Positions 7,633-14,586 of a stretch of 64,000 nt of DNA are shown piece by piece. The DNA lies in contig CACBDC010000001.1 in NCBI GenBank assembly GCA_902537845.1, positions 1 to 64,000 of the forward strand, written 5' to 3'. Made by a program: the position numbers and the translations under genes. Origin of the DNA: an uncultured Pelagibacteraceae bacterium (lineage in GTDB: Bacteria; Pseudomonadota; Alphaproteobacteria; Pelagibacterales; Pelagibacteraceae). The notes beneath the pieces are model-generated. The model had not been told where the DNA came from, made no database searches, and saw only the letters and a program-made list of their open reading frames with translations. Numbering within the stretch: the stretch's first letter is position 1; every line of letters begins with the position of its first letter.

Positions 7633-7875
7633 ACCACAATTAATACGTCTACTTGTTTTACCATATAATGGAATAGCTAATTGACAATTTTGTTCAACTA
7701 TTCTTTTAACTAAAGTACTAGTCACCATAGTTAAACGAAGTTCATTTCTTACATCCTCAACATCATCTTTGGTAGCCCAATGATTTCCAGCCAAAACATT
7801 ATTTGGTGTCCATATTTTAATGTTTAAAGAAACTAAACAGATTGCAATAATTGTTAAAATTATTTTTAAGTACAT
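7627..7875 (-). CDS. 82-residue exported or membrane-anchored protein
   Basis: It begins with an uncleaved or cleavable N-terminal hydrophobic segment (MYLKIILTIIAICLVSLNI), followed by a charged soluble part with two cysteines (EQNCQLAI and RINCGY). A strong ribosome-binding site, AAAGGAG, stands 5 bases before the ATG. It is the sole gene between repeats at 7581 and 7891 and runs leftward, unlike the cargo to its left. I do not recognise the family. Confidence 0.55.
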   Translation of the reverse strand: MYLKIILTIIAICLVSLNIKIWTPNNVLAGNHWATKDDVEDVRNELRLTMVTSTLVKRIVEQNCQLAIPLYGKTSRRINCGY

Positions 7876-7890
7876 TTGCTCCTTTCATTA

Positions 7891-7912
7891 GGGGCGTTCT
7901 GTTGTCCGTCCC
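7891..7912 (+). repeat. left attachment junction of the integrative element
   Basis: GGGGCGTTCTGTTGTCCG at 7891-7908 contains the shared 11-mer at 7894-7904. To its left the sequence is island; to its right it diverges at once into element DNA. Two GGTACATAGT arm repeats and then the integrase gene follow within 90 bp. It pairs with the junction at 15461, where the same 11-mer continues into intact ssrA. Confidence 0.8.
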
Positions 7913-7949
7913 AATTCAACTTATAACAGAATATAACACTTTTTGAATA

Positions 7950-7971
7950 GGTACATAGTAAGGTACATAGT
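7950..7971 (+). repeat. arm-type integrase binding repeats, left arm
   Basis: Two direct copies of GGTACATAGT lie at 7950-7959 and 7962-7971, 12 bp apart and 45 bp from the left core. The same decamer recurs three times beside the right core in the same orientation. Paired arm repeats on both sides of a core site are the usual recognition sites of the N-terminal domain of lambda-type integrases. The role is inferred from position. Confidence 0.65.
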
Positions 7972-7978
7972 CTTTTGG

Positions 7979-9208
7979 TCATTTCTTTGTAATCACTTTT
8001 AAATTTTTAGTAGATTTCTTTCTTTCAGGAAATACTTGATTGTGAATTTCTAATAAATGGTCATCTGACAATACTGAATAATGTTGGTTAATCATTTGAG
8101 GACTATTATTAGAGTGAAGTGCCAGAACATTAGTATCTACACCTTTCTTTCTTCTACCAGTAATAAATGAGTGTCTATAAACATAGATTGGTCTTTTTCT
8201 GCCGTCTTCTAACTCATACAAACCTAATTCATTAGATAATCTTACAAAGTTCTTTCTTATTCTTTCAAATAACTTTTCTCTATTTTCTACTTTAGGAAAA
8301 AACAAGTAATCAAGTTCATTACAATTTTGGTGTCTGTTTATAATTCTAGGATAAACATCATCTCGCCACCAATCTGCTAATGTAAATGTATGTTCTTGTT
8401 TTTTAGTTTGTAATAATCTCATTTTAATTACAGGTTTATCGCTGTGTGGGTCGTTTATAAAACCAATATGATTTCTTCTTACTCTTAAAAGTTCTAAACC
8501 AGGTCTAGCGCCACTACTACTATCACAAGTAGATAAGTAGTCTGCTGTTTCGTCATAAAAATTATCTTCAGTAATTCGCCATTCATCTTTAAATCTATTT
8601 CTAATTTGTTTTCTTTCTTTAGGTTGATAACCAACTCTCTTAATACCTTTGCCTGTTAATCTAGGAAATTCTGGTACTTGGTCAAATGGTACTTTGTTAT
8701 TCTTTAATGCTTTATTCATTTGATTACTTAAAATGATTTTATAATTTCTTTGTGTCGCTACTGCTTTGCCTTGTTCATTTAAGTTGTAAAATATTTCTGT
8801 AATAGCGTCATCAACTTCAGATGGATTTGTATAATCAATTCTTTCTAAAATAGTTTTCATCTCATTATTGAATTGACCTTGTTCTTTTTTATTTCTTTGA
8901 GGATTTACAAGTTCTCTACTTTTGAAATAAGGTAATGCTATATCTTTGTAATAACTTCTCTCAACTTTTTTGATTTTATTTTTATTCTTCTCAATTTCTG
9001 ATTTGAAATCAAAATTCTTAAATACTTTAATCGCTTCTTTTTCTGCTTGTCTTTCTTCAGAAACTTTTAGTGATTGAGTATGACAACCATTGTTGTTGTA
9101 TCCTTTACAAACCCAAAATCTTACATAGTAAAATTTACTTTTCTTTTCGTACTTGTAAATTTTCGCTGGTATTCTTTTGAGTTGTTTTTGTTTTTCTATC
9201 TTCGGCAT
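7979..9208 (-). CDS. tyrosine recombinase / phage-type integrase
   Basis: The 409-residue product has an N-terminal basic arm and SAM-like core-binding region followed by a tyrosine recombinase catalytic domain. Visible residues include the box I arginine in SSGARPGLELLRV, a lysine-rich beta hairpin (LLQTKKQEH), box II as VYRHSFITGRR, His in LALHSNNS, and the probable nucleophile Tyr in INQHYSVL. The first His of the HxxR motif is a Tyr here. The gene ends 8 bp from the arm repeats and faces the left junction, the standard position for an integrase acting on its own attachment site. Expected function: integration and excision at ssrA. Confidence 0.85.
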   Translation of the reverse strand: MPKIEKQKQLKRIPAKIYKYEKKSKFYYVRFWVCKGYNNNGCHTQSLKVSEERQAEKEAIKVFKNFDFKSEIEKNKNKIKKVERSYYKDIALPYFKSRELVNPQRNKKEQGQFNNEMKTILERIDYTNPSEVDDAITEIFYNLNEQGKAVATQRNYKIILSNQMNKALKNNKVPFDQVPEFPRLTGKGIKRVGYQPKERKQIRNRFKDEWRITEDNFYDETADYLSTCDSSSGARPGLELLRVRRNHIGFINDPHSDKPVIKMRLLQTKKQEHTFTLADWWRDDVYPRIINRHQNCNELDYLFFPKVENREKLFERIRKNFVRLSNELGLYELEDGRKRPIYVYRHSFITGRRKKGVDTNVLALHSNNSPQMINQHYSVLSDDHLLEIHNQVFPERKKSTKNLKVITKK

Positions 9209-9244
9209 TCTATTATTTCTTTTTCAAATTATGGTAGATGGATA

Positions 9245-9523
9245 TTAAACATAATCAATCTTAATACCTTGTTTGAGTAGGAATCTTTCTAAACTATTCA
9301 TCTGTTTGTCTTCAGTTTTTCTGATTTTATCAATTCTTCTCTGCCACCAATTGATTGTTGATTTAATCTTTCTCAATCGTGCTGTTGTCTTTTTACCTTT
9401 TTTGATTTTCTTTATTTCTTTTCTAACAATTGGAATCATACAATTTTTAAGTTCTGATAAAGTTCGTTCTTTTTCTGTTAGATAACTTTCTTTTTTTTGT
9501 ACAACTAATCTCATTGGTCTCAT
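9245..9523 (-). CDS. small basic protein of unknown function
   Basis: The 92-residue product is very rich in Lys and Arg (KEIKKIKKGKKTTARLRKIK) with a long predicted helix and a WWQRR element near the middle. It is the next gene upstream of the integrase in the leftward arm. The charge suggests nucleic-acid contact, and an excisionase or directionality role would fit the position, but no such family is recognisable. Confidence 0.5.
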   Translation of the reverse strand: MRPMRLVVQKKESYLTEKERTLSELKNCMIPIVRKEIKKIKKGKKTTARLRKIKSTINWWQRRIDKIRKTEDKQMNSLERFLLKQGIKIDYV

Positions 9524-9574
9524 AATTTAGTCTGCCTTTCTTTTGTTTGTTTCATAGTGTAAGTCTTCATAGAT

Positions 9575-9904
9575 TTAATTGATTGAACCACTAAACTTTT
9601 CTTTCTCTCTAAAAAGTTGTTGTAAGTATTCATTCTGAAACATACGAGATAGTTTCTGAATTGTTTGTTTCATCATTGGTCTTCTATCGTCAATTGTTTC
9701 GTCATCATCTTCACTATCATTGTCATAATAGTCAGATAAAAAACCGATAGCGTTCATAAGAATTATCGGTGTTTCTTCCCATTCACCTTTTCTTAAGTCA
9801 ATTGTGTTTTCACATTCTGATAATGTACGACCTGTTTCTTCTTCAACAATGTCTTGTATATGTTCAGCGCCAAACCAATTTTTATATTCGTATTCTTTAC
9901 TCAT
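9575..9904 (-). CDS. acidic protein of unknown function
   Basis: The 109-residue product is acidic, with a run of Asp/Glu (DNDSEDDDETIDDR) at about residues 61-74 and no signal or membrane segment. Its start codon overlaps the stop region of the 302-residue gene at 9904, so the two are translated together. I do not recognise it. It may bind the neighbouring protein or mimic DNA charge, but nothing in the sequence proves that. Confidence 0.5.
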   Translation of the reverse strand: MSKEYEYKNWFGAEHIQDIVEEETGRTLSECENTIDLRKGEWEETPIILMNAIGFLSDYYDNDSEDDDETIDDRRPMMKQTIQKLSRMFQNEYLQQLFREKEKFSGSIN

Positions 9905-10812
9905 TACTTACCTCCTGAAATTAGATTTGAATTTACAACTGAAAGATTGTCTTTACTGAAGTCTTCTCTCATAAATGTACTTGAAAGATGTTTAACAACA
10001 ATTTGTTTCGCTCTTTCTATTAAGTCTTCTTTAGTTTCATCTAGTTCTGATGTTAAAGAAAGTTCAATATCTTTAGAAAGATTGAAGTTGATGTGAATAT
10101 CCTCAAGTTTTGAATATTCTTTTTCTTTTTCAGAGAATGCTTCAGTAATCTTAAATTCATCATCAATTTTATCAAAACTCATATAACTCACAAATTTATT
10201 AGTTTGAGTTTCGTCTAAACCAGCGTGAAAATTTAAGAGAGTTTCTTTAACTCTTTGTGGATTTCCCCAATTGTATGTTTGTTTTTCATTTTCAATATGA
10301 AAACTTTTATCAACAATAATAACATCTTGTATTATTTCTGTAGCGTAAGTTAAGAAAATATTAACTATTTCGCTTTCTGGATTGTTGTTAAGTTCTTGTA
10401 GTTTAAAAAACACATCTATTTGTTTCTTAAATTGAATTGGATTATTAGTTTCAGAACTTATTGGTAATAATGAATATTCAAATTTATCTTTCCAAATTGT
10501 ATCTTTAACAAGTCCAACACAATCTTTCGCCACACCTTCAAATGAATAACTATCATCTGTATTATCTCGTTTCCAACCTCTTAAATTAAAGTTGTTAATT
10601 CTGTGTGTGATTAAACAACTAACTCTATCGTTGTGTTTAGAGTATCTTGGTAATGGATTTTGGATATATTTTTCTAATTGTAAATTACATTCAATAACTT
10701 TCTTATTGAGTTTGAAGTAATCGCCAGAGATATTAAATCTTGTGAAAAATATTAAATCACAATTATGTACTTTATCATCTCTTTTTCTTTTCATTAACTT
10801 TTCAATTTTCAT
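9904..10812 (-). CDS. 302-residue cytoplasmic protein of unknown function
   Basis: It starts with a basic stretch (MKIEKLMKRKRDDK), continues as a mixed alpha/beta protein without membrane segments, and ends with a charged helical region rich in Glu and Lys. No nucleotide-binding, nuclease or replication-initiator motif is evident. It ends in a one-base overlap with the acidic 109-residue gene. A TTATTTGTC site, the inverse of the operator-like repeat in the divergent control region, lies at 10902-10910, about 90 bp upstream of its start. Confidence 0.5.
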   Translation of the reverse strand: MKIEKLMKRKRDDKVHNCDLIFFTRFNISGDYFKLNKKVIECNLQLEKYIQNPLPRYSKHNDRVSCLITHRINNFNLRGWKRDNTDDSYSFEGVAKDCVGLVKDTIWKDKFEYSLLPISSETNNPIQFKKQIDVFFKLQELNNNPESEIVNIFLTYATEIIQDVIIVDKSFHIENEKQTYNWGNPQRVKETLLNFHAGLDETQTNKFVSYMSFDKIDDEFKITEAFSEKEKEYSKLEDIHINFNLSKDIELSLTSELDETKEDLIERAKQIVVKHLSSTFMREDFSKDNLSVVNSNLISGGK

Positions 10813-10901
10813 AGTTATTTTTCCTTTCTGTGTTTAATTAACTATGAGTACATACTATCAGAAACAAACTTGAAAATACCTGACACAGATAAGGTGACCT
10901 C

Positions 10902-10910
10902 TTATTTGTC
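10902..10910 (-). promoter_or_regulatory. operator-like site (inverse copy)
   Basis: TTATTTGTC is the exact reverse complement of GACAAATAA, which occurs twice in the divergent control region at 11612 and 11643. It stands between the 227-residue gene and the 302-residue gene, in the likely promoter zone of the latter. A shared regulator for both leftward transcripts is inferred. Confidence 0.4.
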
Positions 10911-10924
10911 CTATCTAATTTTAG

Positions 10925-11581
10925 TTATGAAGTGTATTGACCAGGAAAAATACCTTTAGAAACATTTTCTAGTATTCTTTTAGCGTGAAGATTATATCTT
11001 AATATAATTCTTTGAATTACATAGTAGTCCATTGTTTTTCTATCTAAAAATTTGACCGTTCTTTCATCTTTCATCAATGCTCTGCTTTTGTGAGTTTTCA
11101 TAATCTTCAATCTTTTCTCTCTTAACAATTTAGCGACCTCTAATAATCGTTTATTTTGTTTTCTTAATTTAAATGTTTCTAGGTAAATCTGTAATTCTAA
11201 AGGTCTTAATCGTTCATTTGTTTTAGTAGATGTTTTTGTTTGTAAAATATCTCTTATTTTCTCAATAGCGTATTCAGTAGGTGTATCATTAGGTATTTCT
11301 ATAAAGGTTGAAGTGTTTGATTGTCTTGCTGTTCTTACTTCTTTTACTTGTTCAATCTCTTTTTCAAATAAACTACTTCCGATTTTAGACCACCATTGAT
11401 TAAATTTGTATTTTGATACTAGATTGAGTTTCCAATGAGTGTATTTTGACTTATCTACTTTAAAATCGTTAGGAAATTCCAAACAAGTCTTCAAATAATC
11501 ATAATGTAATCTGTATTTCTGAATACGACTTTCAATAAGTTTGTCGTTTTTAATTCTTTTGAAAATATCAGTTCTCGCCAT
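10925..11581 (-). CDS. 227-class element protein with tryptophan-rich motif
   Basis: The ATG at 11581 gives 218 residues; an upstream TTG at 11608 would add nine. The protein is basic and helical. It has an N-terminal block DKSKYTHWKLNLVSKYKFNQWW near residues 50-70 with the pattern W-(n)-FNQWW-(n)-LF, and a basic C-terminal half (KLLREKRLKIMK). The FxxWW pattern looks familiar from mobile-element proteins, but I cannot name a family. Its leader contains two GACAAATAA sites. It is the first gene of the leftward arm and so may regulate or replicate the element, which is speculation. Confidence 0.5.
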   Translation of the reverse strand: MARTDIFKRIKNDKLIESRIQKYRLHYDYLKTCLEFPNDFKVDKSKYTHWKLNLVSKYKFNQWWSKIGSSLFEKEIEQVKEVRTARQSNTSTFIEIPNDTPTEYAIEKIRDILQTKTSTKTNERLRPLELQIYLETFKLRKQNKRLLEVAKLLREKRLKIMKTHKSRALMKDERTVKFLDRKTMDYYVIQRIILRYNLHAKRILENVSKGIFPGQYTS

Positions 11582-11611
11582 AACAATTATAGAGAAACCT
11601 ACTCTCAAAAT

Positions 11612-11669
11612 GACAAATAATCAACAATCCTATGTGTGATATGACAAATAAGAATGGTTTTTATTTGTG
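11612..11669. promoter_or_regulatory. divergent control region with GACAAATAA repeats
   Basis: The gap between the leftward 227-residue gene and the rightward serine recombinase holds GACAAATAA at 11612-11620 and 11643-11651. An inverted near-copy, TTATTTGTG, lies at 11661-11669 and forms an imperfect palindrome with the second. A further exact inverse copy lies at 10902. The arrangement is that of operators for a repressor governing both directions, as in a lysogeny-type switch. The 57-residue ribbon-helix-helix protein at 13491 is a candidate regulator. This is inference. Confidence 0.5.
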
Positions 11670-11747
11670 AAATGGTTGATTACCGTCGGTTTCCTGTTAG
11701 CGTATTCTAATCAAGTTCTCGGTTAGAACAAAACGAAAGGAGTTAAA

Positions 11748-12488
11748 ATGACCGTTTATTTCTATGGAAGAAATAGTGATAGTGAGAGTTTTGAAAAAGG
11801 AAGTTCAATAGAAACTCAATTATCAAAGTGTAAATCATACGCCAACATCAAAGATTTAAAGATTGATGTTGAAATAACAGAACAAGTATCTGGAACGACA
11901 AATTTTGAGAGGCGTGAGAAAGGTAGTGAGTTGTTAAGTCTTTTAAAAAAAGGTGACCATATAATTTGTTCTCATTTAGATAGATTTAGTAGAAACACAT
12001 TAAACTTACTAACTCTTGTTGAAAAATTTAAAAAACAAAAAGTTAGTCTTCACTTTGTAGATATTGGAAGTGAGGTGACAGGTACAGATGCTATGGGTAG
12101 TGTGTTCTTTAAACTTCTATCTGTATTCGCTGAATTTTACGCCAAACAAGTTAGTGAAAAATCAAAAGCGACTAAACAGCGTATGATTAAAGAAAACAAA
12201 TACACTGGAGGATTTAGACCTAAATTTGGTTATGATGTAGATGACAATGGTTATCTAGTTCCTTGTGAGAAAGAACAATCAATTATTAGATTGATGAAGA
12301 TTTTAAGGAAGAAAGGTAAGTCATATAAAAAGATTTCTGAAGTAGTGACCAAATCTACTCGTAAGAAATTTCCTCAATCTTGGGTTTTCAATATTCTTAA
12401 AAGAGAGAATACGATTCCACCAAATGATAGTGTGTTAATTCACAACATTTGTAATACAGAACTTCAACCAAATATGTGTGATGTTTAA
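11748..12488 (+). CDS. serine recombinase (resolvase/invertase family)
   Basis: The 246-residue product starts with the resolvase catalytic strand YFYGRNSDS, where Ser10 is the expected nucleophile next to Arg8. It continues with CSHLDRFSRN near residues 73-82, containing the conserved DRxxR, and FAEFYAKQVSEKSKATKQ, which marks the long E helix. A short recombinase-domain region and a C-terminal helix-turn-helix-like stretch follow. It lacks the large C-terminal zinc domain of serine integrases, so resolution or inversion is more likely than integration. A clear RBS, AAAGGAG, precedes the ATG. It leads an operon of exported proteins. Confidence 0.8.
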   Translation: MTVYFYGRNSDSESFEKGSSIETQLSKCKSYANIKDLKIDVEITEQVSGTTNFERREKGSELLSLLKKGDHIICSHLDRFSRNTLNLLTLVEKFKKQKVSLHFVDIGSEVTGTDAMGSVFFKLLSVFAEFYAKQVSEKSKATKQRMIKENKYTGGFRPKFGYDVDDNGYLVPCEKEQSIIRLMKILRKKGKSYKKISEVVTKSTRKKFPQSWVFNILKRENTIPPNDSVLIHNICNTELQPNMCDV

Positions 12489-12726
12489 GTTAATTAAAAT
12501 TACATTTATTGTTTTCTGTATTCTTACAACAACGGTAGCGTTTGGAAAATCTTCTCAATACTTTGAGAATACACTCGTACATATGTTTTCTTCCGAGTGT
12601 AATAAAAAGTGTAGAGAAGAAATCATCAAATCTGAAACTGACTTCGCTGTAATTTTATTATTAAAAGTAGTCAGTCAAAATCTTCAACAACAATTACTGA
12701 AGTTAGAAAGACAAGTTTATGATTAG
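12478..12726 (+). CDS. small exported protein of unknown function
   Basis: The 82-residue product has a signal peptide (MMFKLIKITFIVFCILTTTVAFG) and a mature region of about 59 residues. A cysteine pair CNKKC sits near residues 41-45 and a helical, slightly hydrophobic end follows (FAVILLLKVVSQNL). It overlaps the 3' end of the recombinase gene by 11 bases and the start of the next gene by 8 bases, so it belongs to the same operon. No family recognised. Confidence 0.5.
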   Translation: MMFKLIKITFIVFCILTTTVAFGKSSQYFENTLVHMFSSECNKKCREEIIKSETDFAVILLLKVVSQNLQQQLLKLERQVYD

Positions 12727-12961
12727 AAAAATTGTATTCTTTATTCTTTTTACTACTTCAGTAATCGCCAATGAAGACCATTGTACTTACAGAACAGAAC
12801 AAGTTAAAGAAAATGGAAAAATAGTTAAAGTTATTGAGTACAAAACTTGTACTGAAACTGAAAATCTAAACAAACAAAATTTTCTTAAAACTTTCCTTAC
12901 TTCACCTGAATACGAAAATTCAGTCATCTTTGTAGTAATGGCGATTTTAGAAAACATTTAG
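12719..12961 (+). CDS. small exported protein of unknown function
   Basis: The 80-residue product has a short signal peptide (MIRKIVFFILFTTSVIA) cut before NEDHC, then a beta-like segment with two cysteines (HCTYRTEQ and EYKTCTET), and a C-terminal hydrophobic helix (NSVIFVVMAILENI). It overlaps the gene before it by 8 bases and is followed 13 bases later by the lipoprotein. The size and layout match its upstream neighbour, though the sequences are not clearly homologous. Confidence 0.5.
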   Translation: MIRKIVFFILFTTSVIANEDHCTYRTEQVKENGKIVKVIEYKTCTETENLNKQNFLKTFLTSPEYENSVIFVVMAILENI

Positions 12962-12974
12962 AAAGGAGGTAAAA

Positions 12975-13421
12975 ATGAAATCAATATTAGTTTTATTAGT
13001 TGGTGTAATGTTAGTTGGTTGTTCTCAAACTAATTACGCCAAAAAGAAAACTACAATCTCAAATATGAGTGAGTTTTTAAAGGTAAATGAAAGTGTTTGT
13101 TCTCAATTTAAATCTACTTCTAAAAAGATTTATGGTTGTGGAACAGCGACTTCAAAGGATTTTGAACTATCTAAATCAAAAAGTTTGTTAAATGCCAAAA
13201 TCCTCGTAAGTGATAGTTTATCTAATTCTTTAATTAAATCTGAAAATCAAAAAATTAAAGAAGATACAAAGAATGGTATTGTTAGAGAATATACATCTAA
13301 CGAAACTAATCAAATATTTGAAACTAATCTAAACAATTACAGAATTGTCTATGATAAGACTTTTGTCCATTCTGGAAAGTATCGTAGTTATGTTGTGATT
13401 GAATATATTTTAGAAAGTTAA
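12975..13421 (+). CDS. LPP20-like lipoprotein
   Basis: The 148-residue product has a lipoprotein signal ending in the lipobox LVGCS, with the modified cysteine at residue 16. The mature part has YGCGTATSKDFELSKSKSLL followed by a long helix and closing strands (YRSYVVIEYILES), which resembles the LPP20/LPP-like lipoprotein fold of surface and secretion-associated proteins. RBS AAAGGAGG is strong. A stable hairpin follows at 13428. As the last gene of the recombinase operon it is a plausible cell-surface cargo, for example to alter phage or predator recognition, which is speculation. Confidence 0.55.
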   Translation: MKSILVLLVGVMLVGCSQTNYAKKKTTISNMSEFLKVNESVCSQFKSTSKKIYGCGTATSKDFELSKSKSLLNAKILVSDSLSNSLIKSENQKIKEDTKNGIVREYTSNETNQIFETNLNNYRIVYDKTFVHSGKYRSYVVIEYILES

Positions 13422-13427
13422 AGAAGT

Positions 13428-13456
13428 AGAGTGGTGGCGAAAGCGACCACCACTCT
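13428..13456 (+). terminator. stem-loop terminator between convergent operons
   Basis: A perfect 10-bp stem AGAGTGGTGG/CCACCACTCT encloses a 9-base loop (CGAAAGCGA), 7 bp after the lipoprotein stop. There is no long T-run on either side, so it may stop transcription weakly or protect the 3' end. It stands between the rightward exported-protein operon and the leftward small-gene operon. Confidence 0.6.
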
Positions 13457-13490
13457 TAATAACAAAATACTTAAAACATATTACTATTTA

Positions 13491-13664
13491 TCAAATACCG
13501 AGTTGTCGTTTAATAGAGTGTTCAATAACTGCCGACATTATCCAACCTTTTCTATTACACAAATCTTTAAATTGTTTTGATAAACTTTTATTGATTAAAT
13601 AATTTACTCTTACTTTTTCCACTTCTTCTTTTTTTATTTTTTCTGATTGTACTGACCAATTCAT
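13491..13664 (-). CDS. 57-residue ribbon-helix-helix DNA-binding protein
   Basis: An ATG at 13664 preceded by AAAGGA opens a 57-codon frame. After a charged N-terminus, KVRVNYLINKSLSKQFKDLC and GWIMSAVIEHSIKRQL give the beta strand, helix, turn, helix pattern of CopG/Arc-type repressors. Such proteins dimerise and bind short operators. It is the last gene of a leftward run of small genes and the only obvious regulator of the element, so the GACAAATAA sites are candidate targets. Family call is by pattern. Confidence 0.55.
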   Translation of the reverse strand: MNWSVQSEKIKKEEVEKVRVNYLINKSLSKQFKDLCNRKGWIMSAVIEHSIKRQLGI

Positions 13665-13725
13665 ATGGAGATTTCCTTTTCGTTTAAATGTTTTTATCTG
13701 AACCTAATATGTTGTCAGTATCTTG

Positions 13726-14112
13726 TTATTCTTTTACTTCGTACTTCAGTTTAATTTCATTAACTAAATCTGAAATAAACTTTCCAGTTTCTCTGATAGT
13801 ATAACTATCGCCATCTCTACCAGAAATCTTTTTAATAAAATCACTCGTAATATCTGTAAATTTGTAAAGACGATTTGCCTGTAGTAAATCCTCTAACTCA
13901 CTTCTCGCTTGTTCCACATTGTAGTGATTTTGTTGTTCTTTAAATTGTTTTGATTTCGCTATCGCTCTTATGTCATATAAACCACCAACATTGTGTTTAG
14001 ACATTTGTTCAATTTTCATATTATATTCTTTTTCTCTTTGTCGTTTCGCTTCAGCGTTCTCAATACCTTTTCTTCTCATCTGTTCTGCCGACATTCTTAT
14101 TAAATCTGTCAT
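13726..14112 (-). CDS. charged, helical protein of unknown function
   Basis: The 128-residue product is highly charged and mostly helical (EQMRRKGIENAEAKRQREKE), with no signal or membrane segment. A C-terminal region, FTDITSDFIKKISGRDGDSY, may be a small folded domain. The N-terminal half could form a coiled coil. It stands in the leftward small-gene operon of the element. No family recognised. Confidence 0.5.
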   Translation of the reverse strand: MTDLIRMSAEQMRRKGIENAEAKRQREKEYNMKIEQMSKHNVGGLYDIRAIAKSKQFKEQQNHYNVEQARSELEDLLQANRLYKFTDITSDFIKKISGRDGDSYTIRETGKFISDLVNEIKLKYEVKE

Positions 14113-14121
14113 TGTTTTTCC

Positions 14122-14235
14122 TTATAGTGTTTCAACAATCAATTCTAAAATTTGAATAATCTGAAGTTGTCTTTTTTCAGATGACTTTTCTCTTTTAACT
14201 TGTTGTAGTAATTGTTTTATTTTTTGTGAGTTCAT
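14122..14235 (-). CDS. 37-residue helical peptide
   Basis: A frame of 37 codons starts with ATG at 14235 and encodes MNSQKIKQLLQQVKREKSSE followed by an amphipathic leucine/isoleucine helix. It lies tightly between the 44-residue and 128-residue genes, with 8 and 9 bp gaps, which supports translation. A single helix of this kind could be a dimerising or accessory peptide. Unknown function. Confidence 0.4.
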   Translation of the reverse strand: MNSQKIKQLLQQVKREKSSEKRQLQIIQILELIVETL

Positions 14236-14243
14236 ACTTATAT

Positions 14244-14378
14244 TTATTCCTTTTCGTCTTTATCTTTTAATCTGTCTTCAAATTCTTCTTGTGTTTCATC
14301 ATCTAATTTATTGTTCCACGCCTTTACAATTTCTTGTGCTAGTTCTTTATTAGTTTTTATTTTCTCATCATTCGTCAT
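14244..14378 (-). CDS. 44-residue acidic peptide
   Basis: A 44-codon frame from ATG at 14378 encodes a very charged peptide with WNNKLDDETQEEFEDR in the middle and a KDKDEKE tail. Its start overlaps the stop of the 72-residue gene by 11 bases, as expected for an operon. No family recognised. Confidence 0.4.
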   Translation of the reverse strand: MTNDEKIKTNKELAQEIVKAWNNKLDDETQEEFEDRLKDKDEKE

Positions 14379-14586
14379 CAAATAACCTCGCTCTGTTTCT
14401 GTCCTCATTTATGTGTGTCATAACTGATTGATTGTGTCCTGTTTGTTCAATAAATTTCATAACTCGTTTTGTTAATCTTTTCGCTCTTAAATTCTGACTA
14501 TGATTTGAGTTAGTATTTTTTATAACCCATTCACTTAATCTTAAAACTTCCGCCAGATAGAAGTCGCTCATTCTCATCGCCCCCAT
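14368..14586 (-). CDS. 72-residue protein of unknown function, first gene of small-gene operon
   Basis: An AGGAGAG ribosome-binding site stands 5 bases before the ATG at 14586, which fixes the start. The product is mixed charged and helical (MSDFYLAEVLRLSEWVIKN, then RAKRLTKRVMKFIEQTG). It is the first gene after the 0.87-kb non-coding region, so the promoter of the operon 14586 to 13491 should lie within that region. Unknown function. Confidence 0.5.
   Translation of the reverse strand: MGAMRMSDFYLAEVLRLSEWVIKNTNSNHSQNLRAKRLTKRVMKFIEQTGHNQSVMTHINEDRNRARLFDDE

Noticed and set aside
5185-7890. Classical integron cassette array
   Set aside because: The repeats do not fold like attC sites, and the only tyrosine recombinase is phage-type without an IntI-like layout. 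The likeness is in arrangement only.
14122-14586. Toxin-antitoxin pair among the small element genes
   Set aside because: No known toxin fold is visible in the 37-, 44- or 72-residue products. Only the 57-residue protein has a regulator-like fold, and it is not paired with a toxin.
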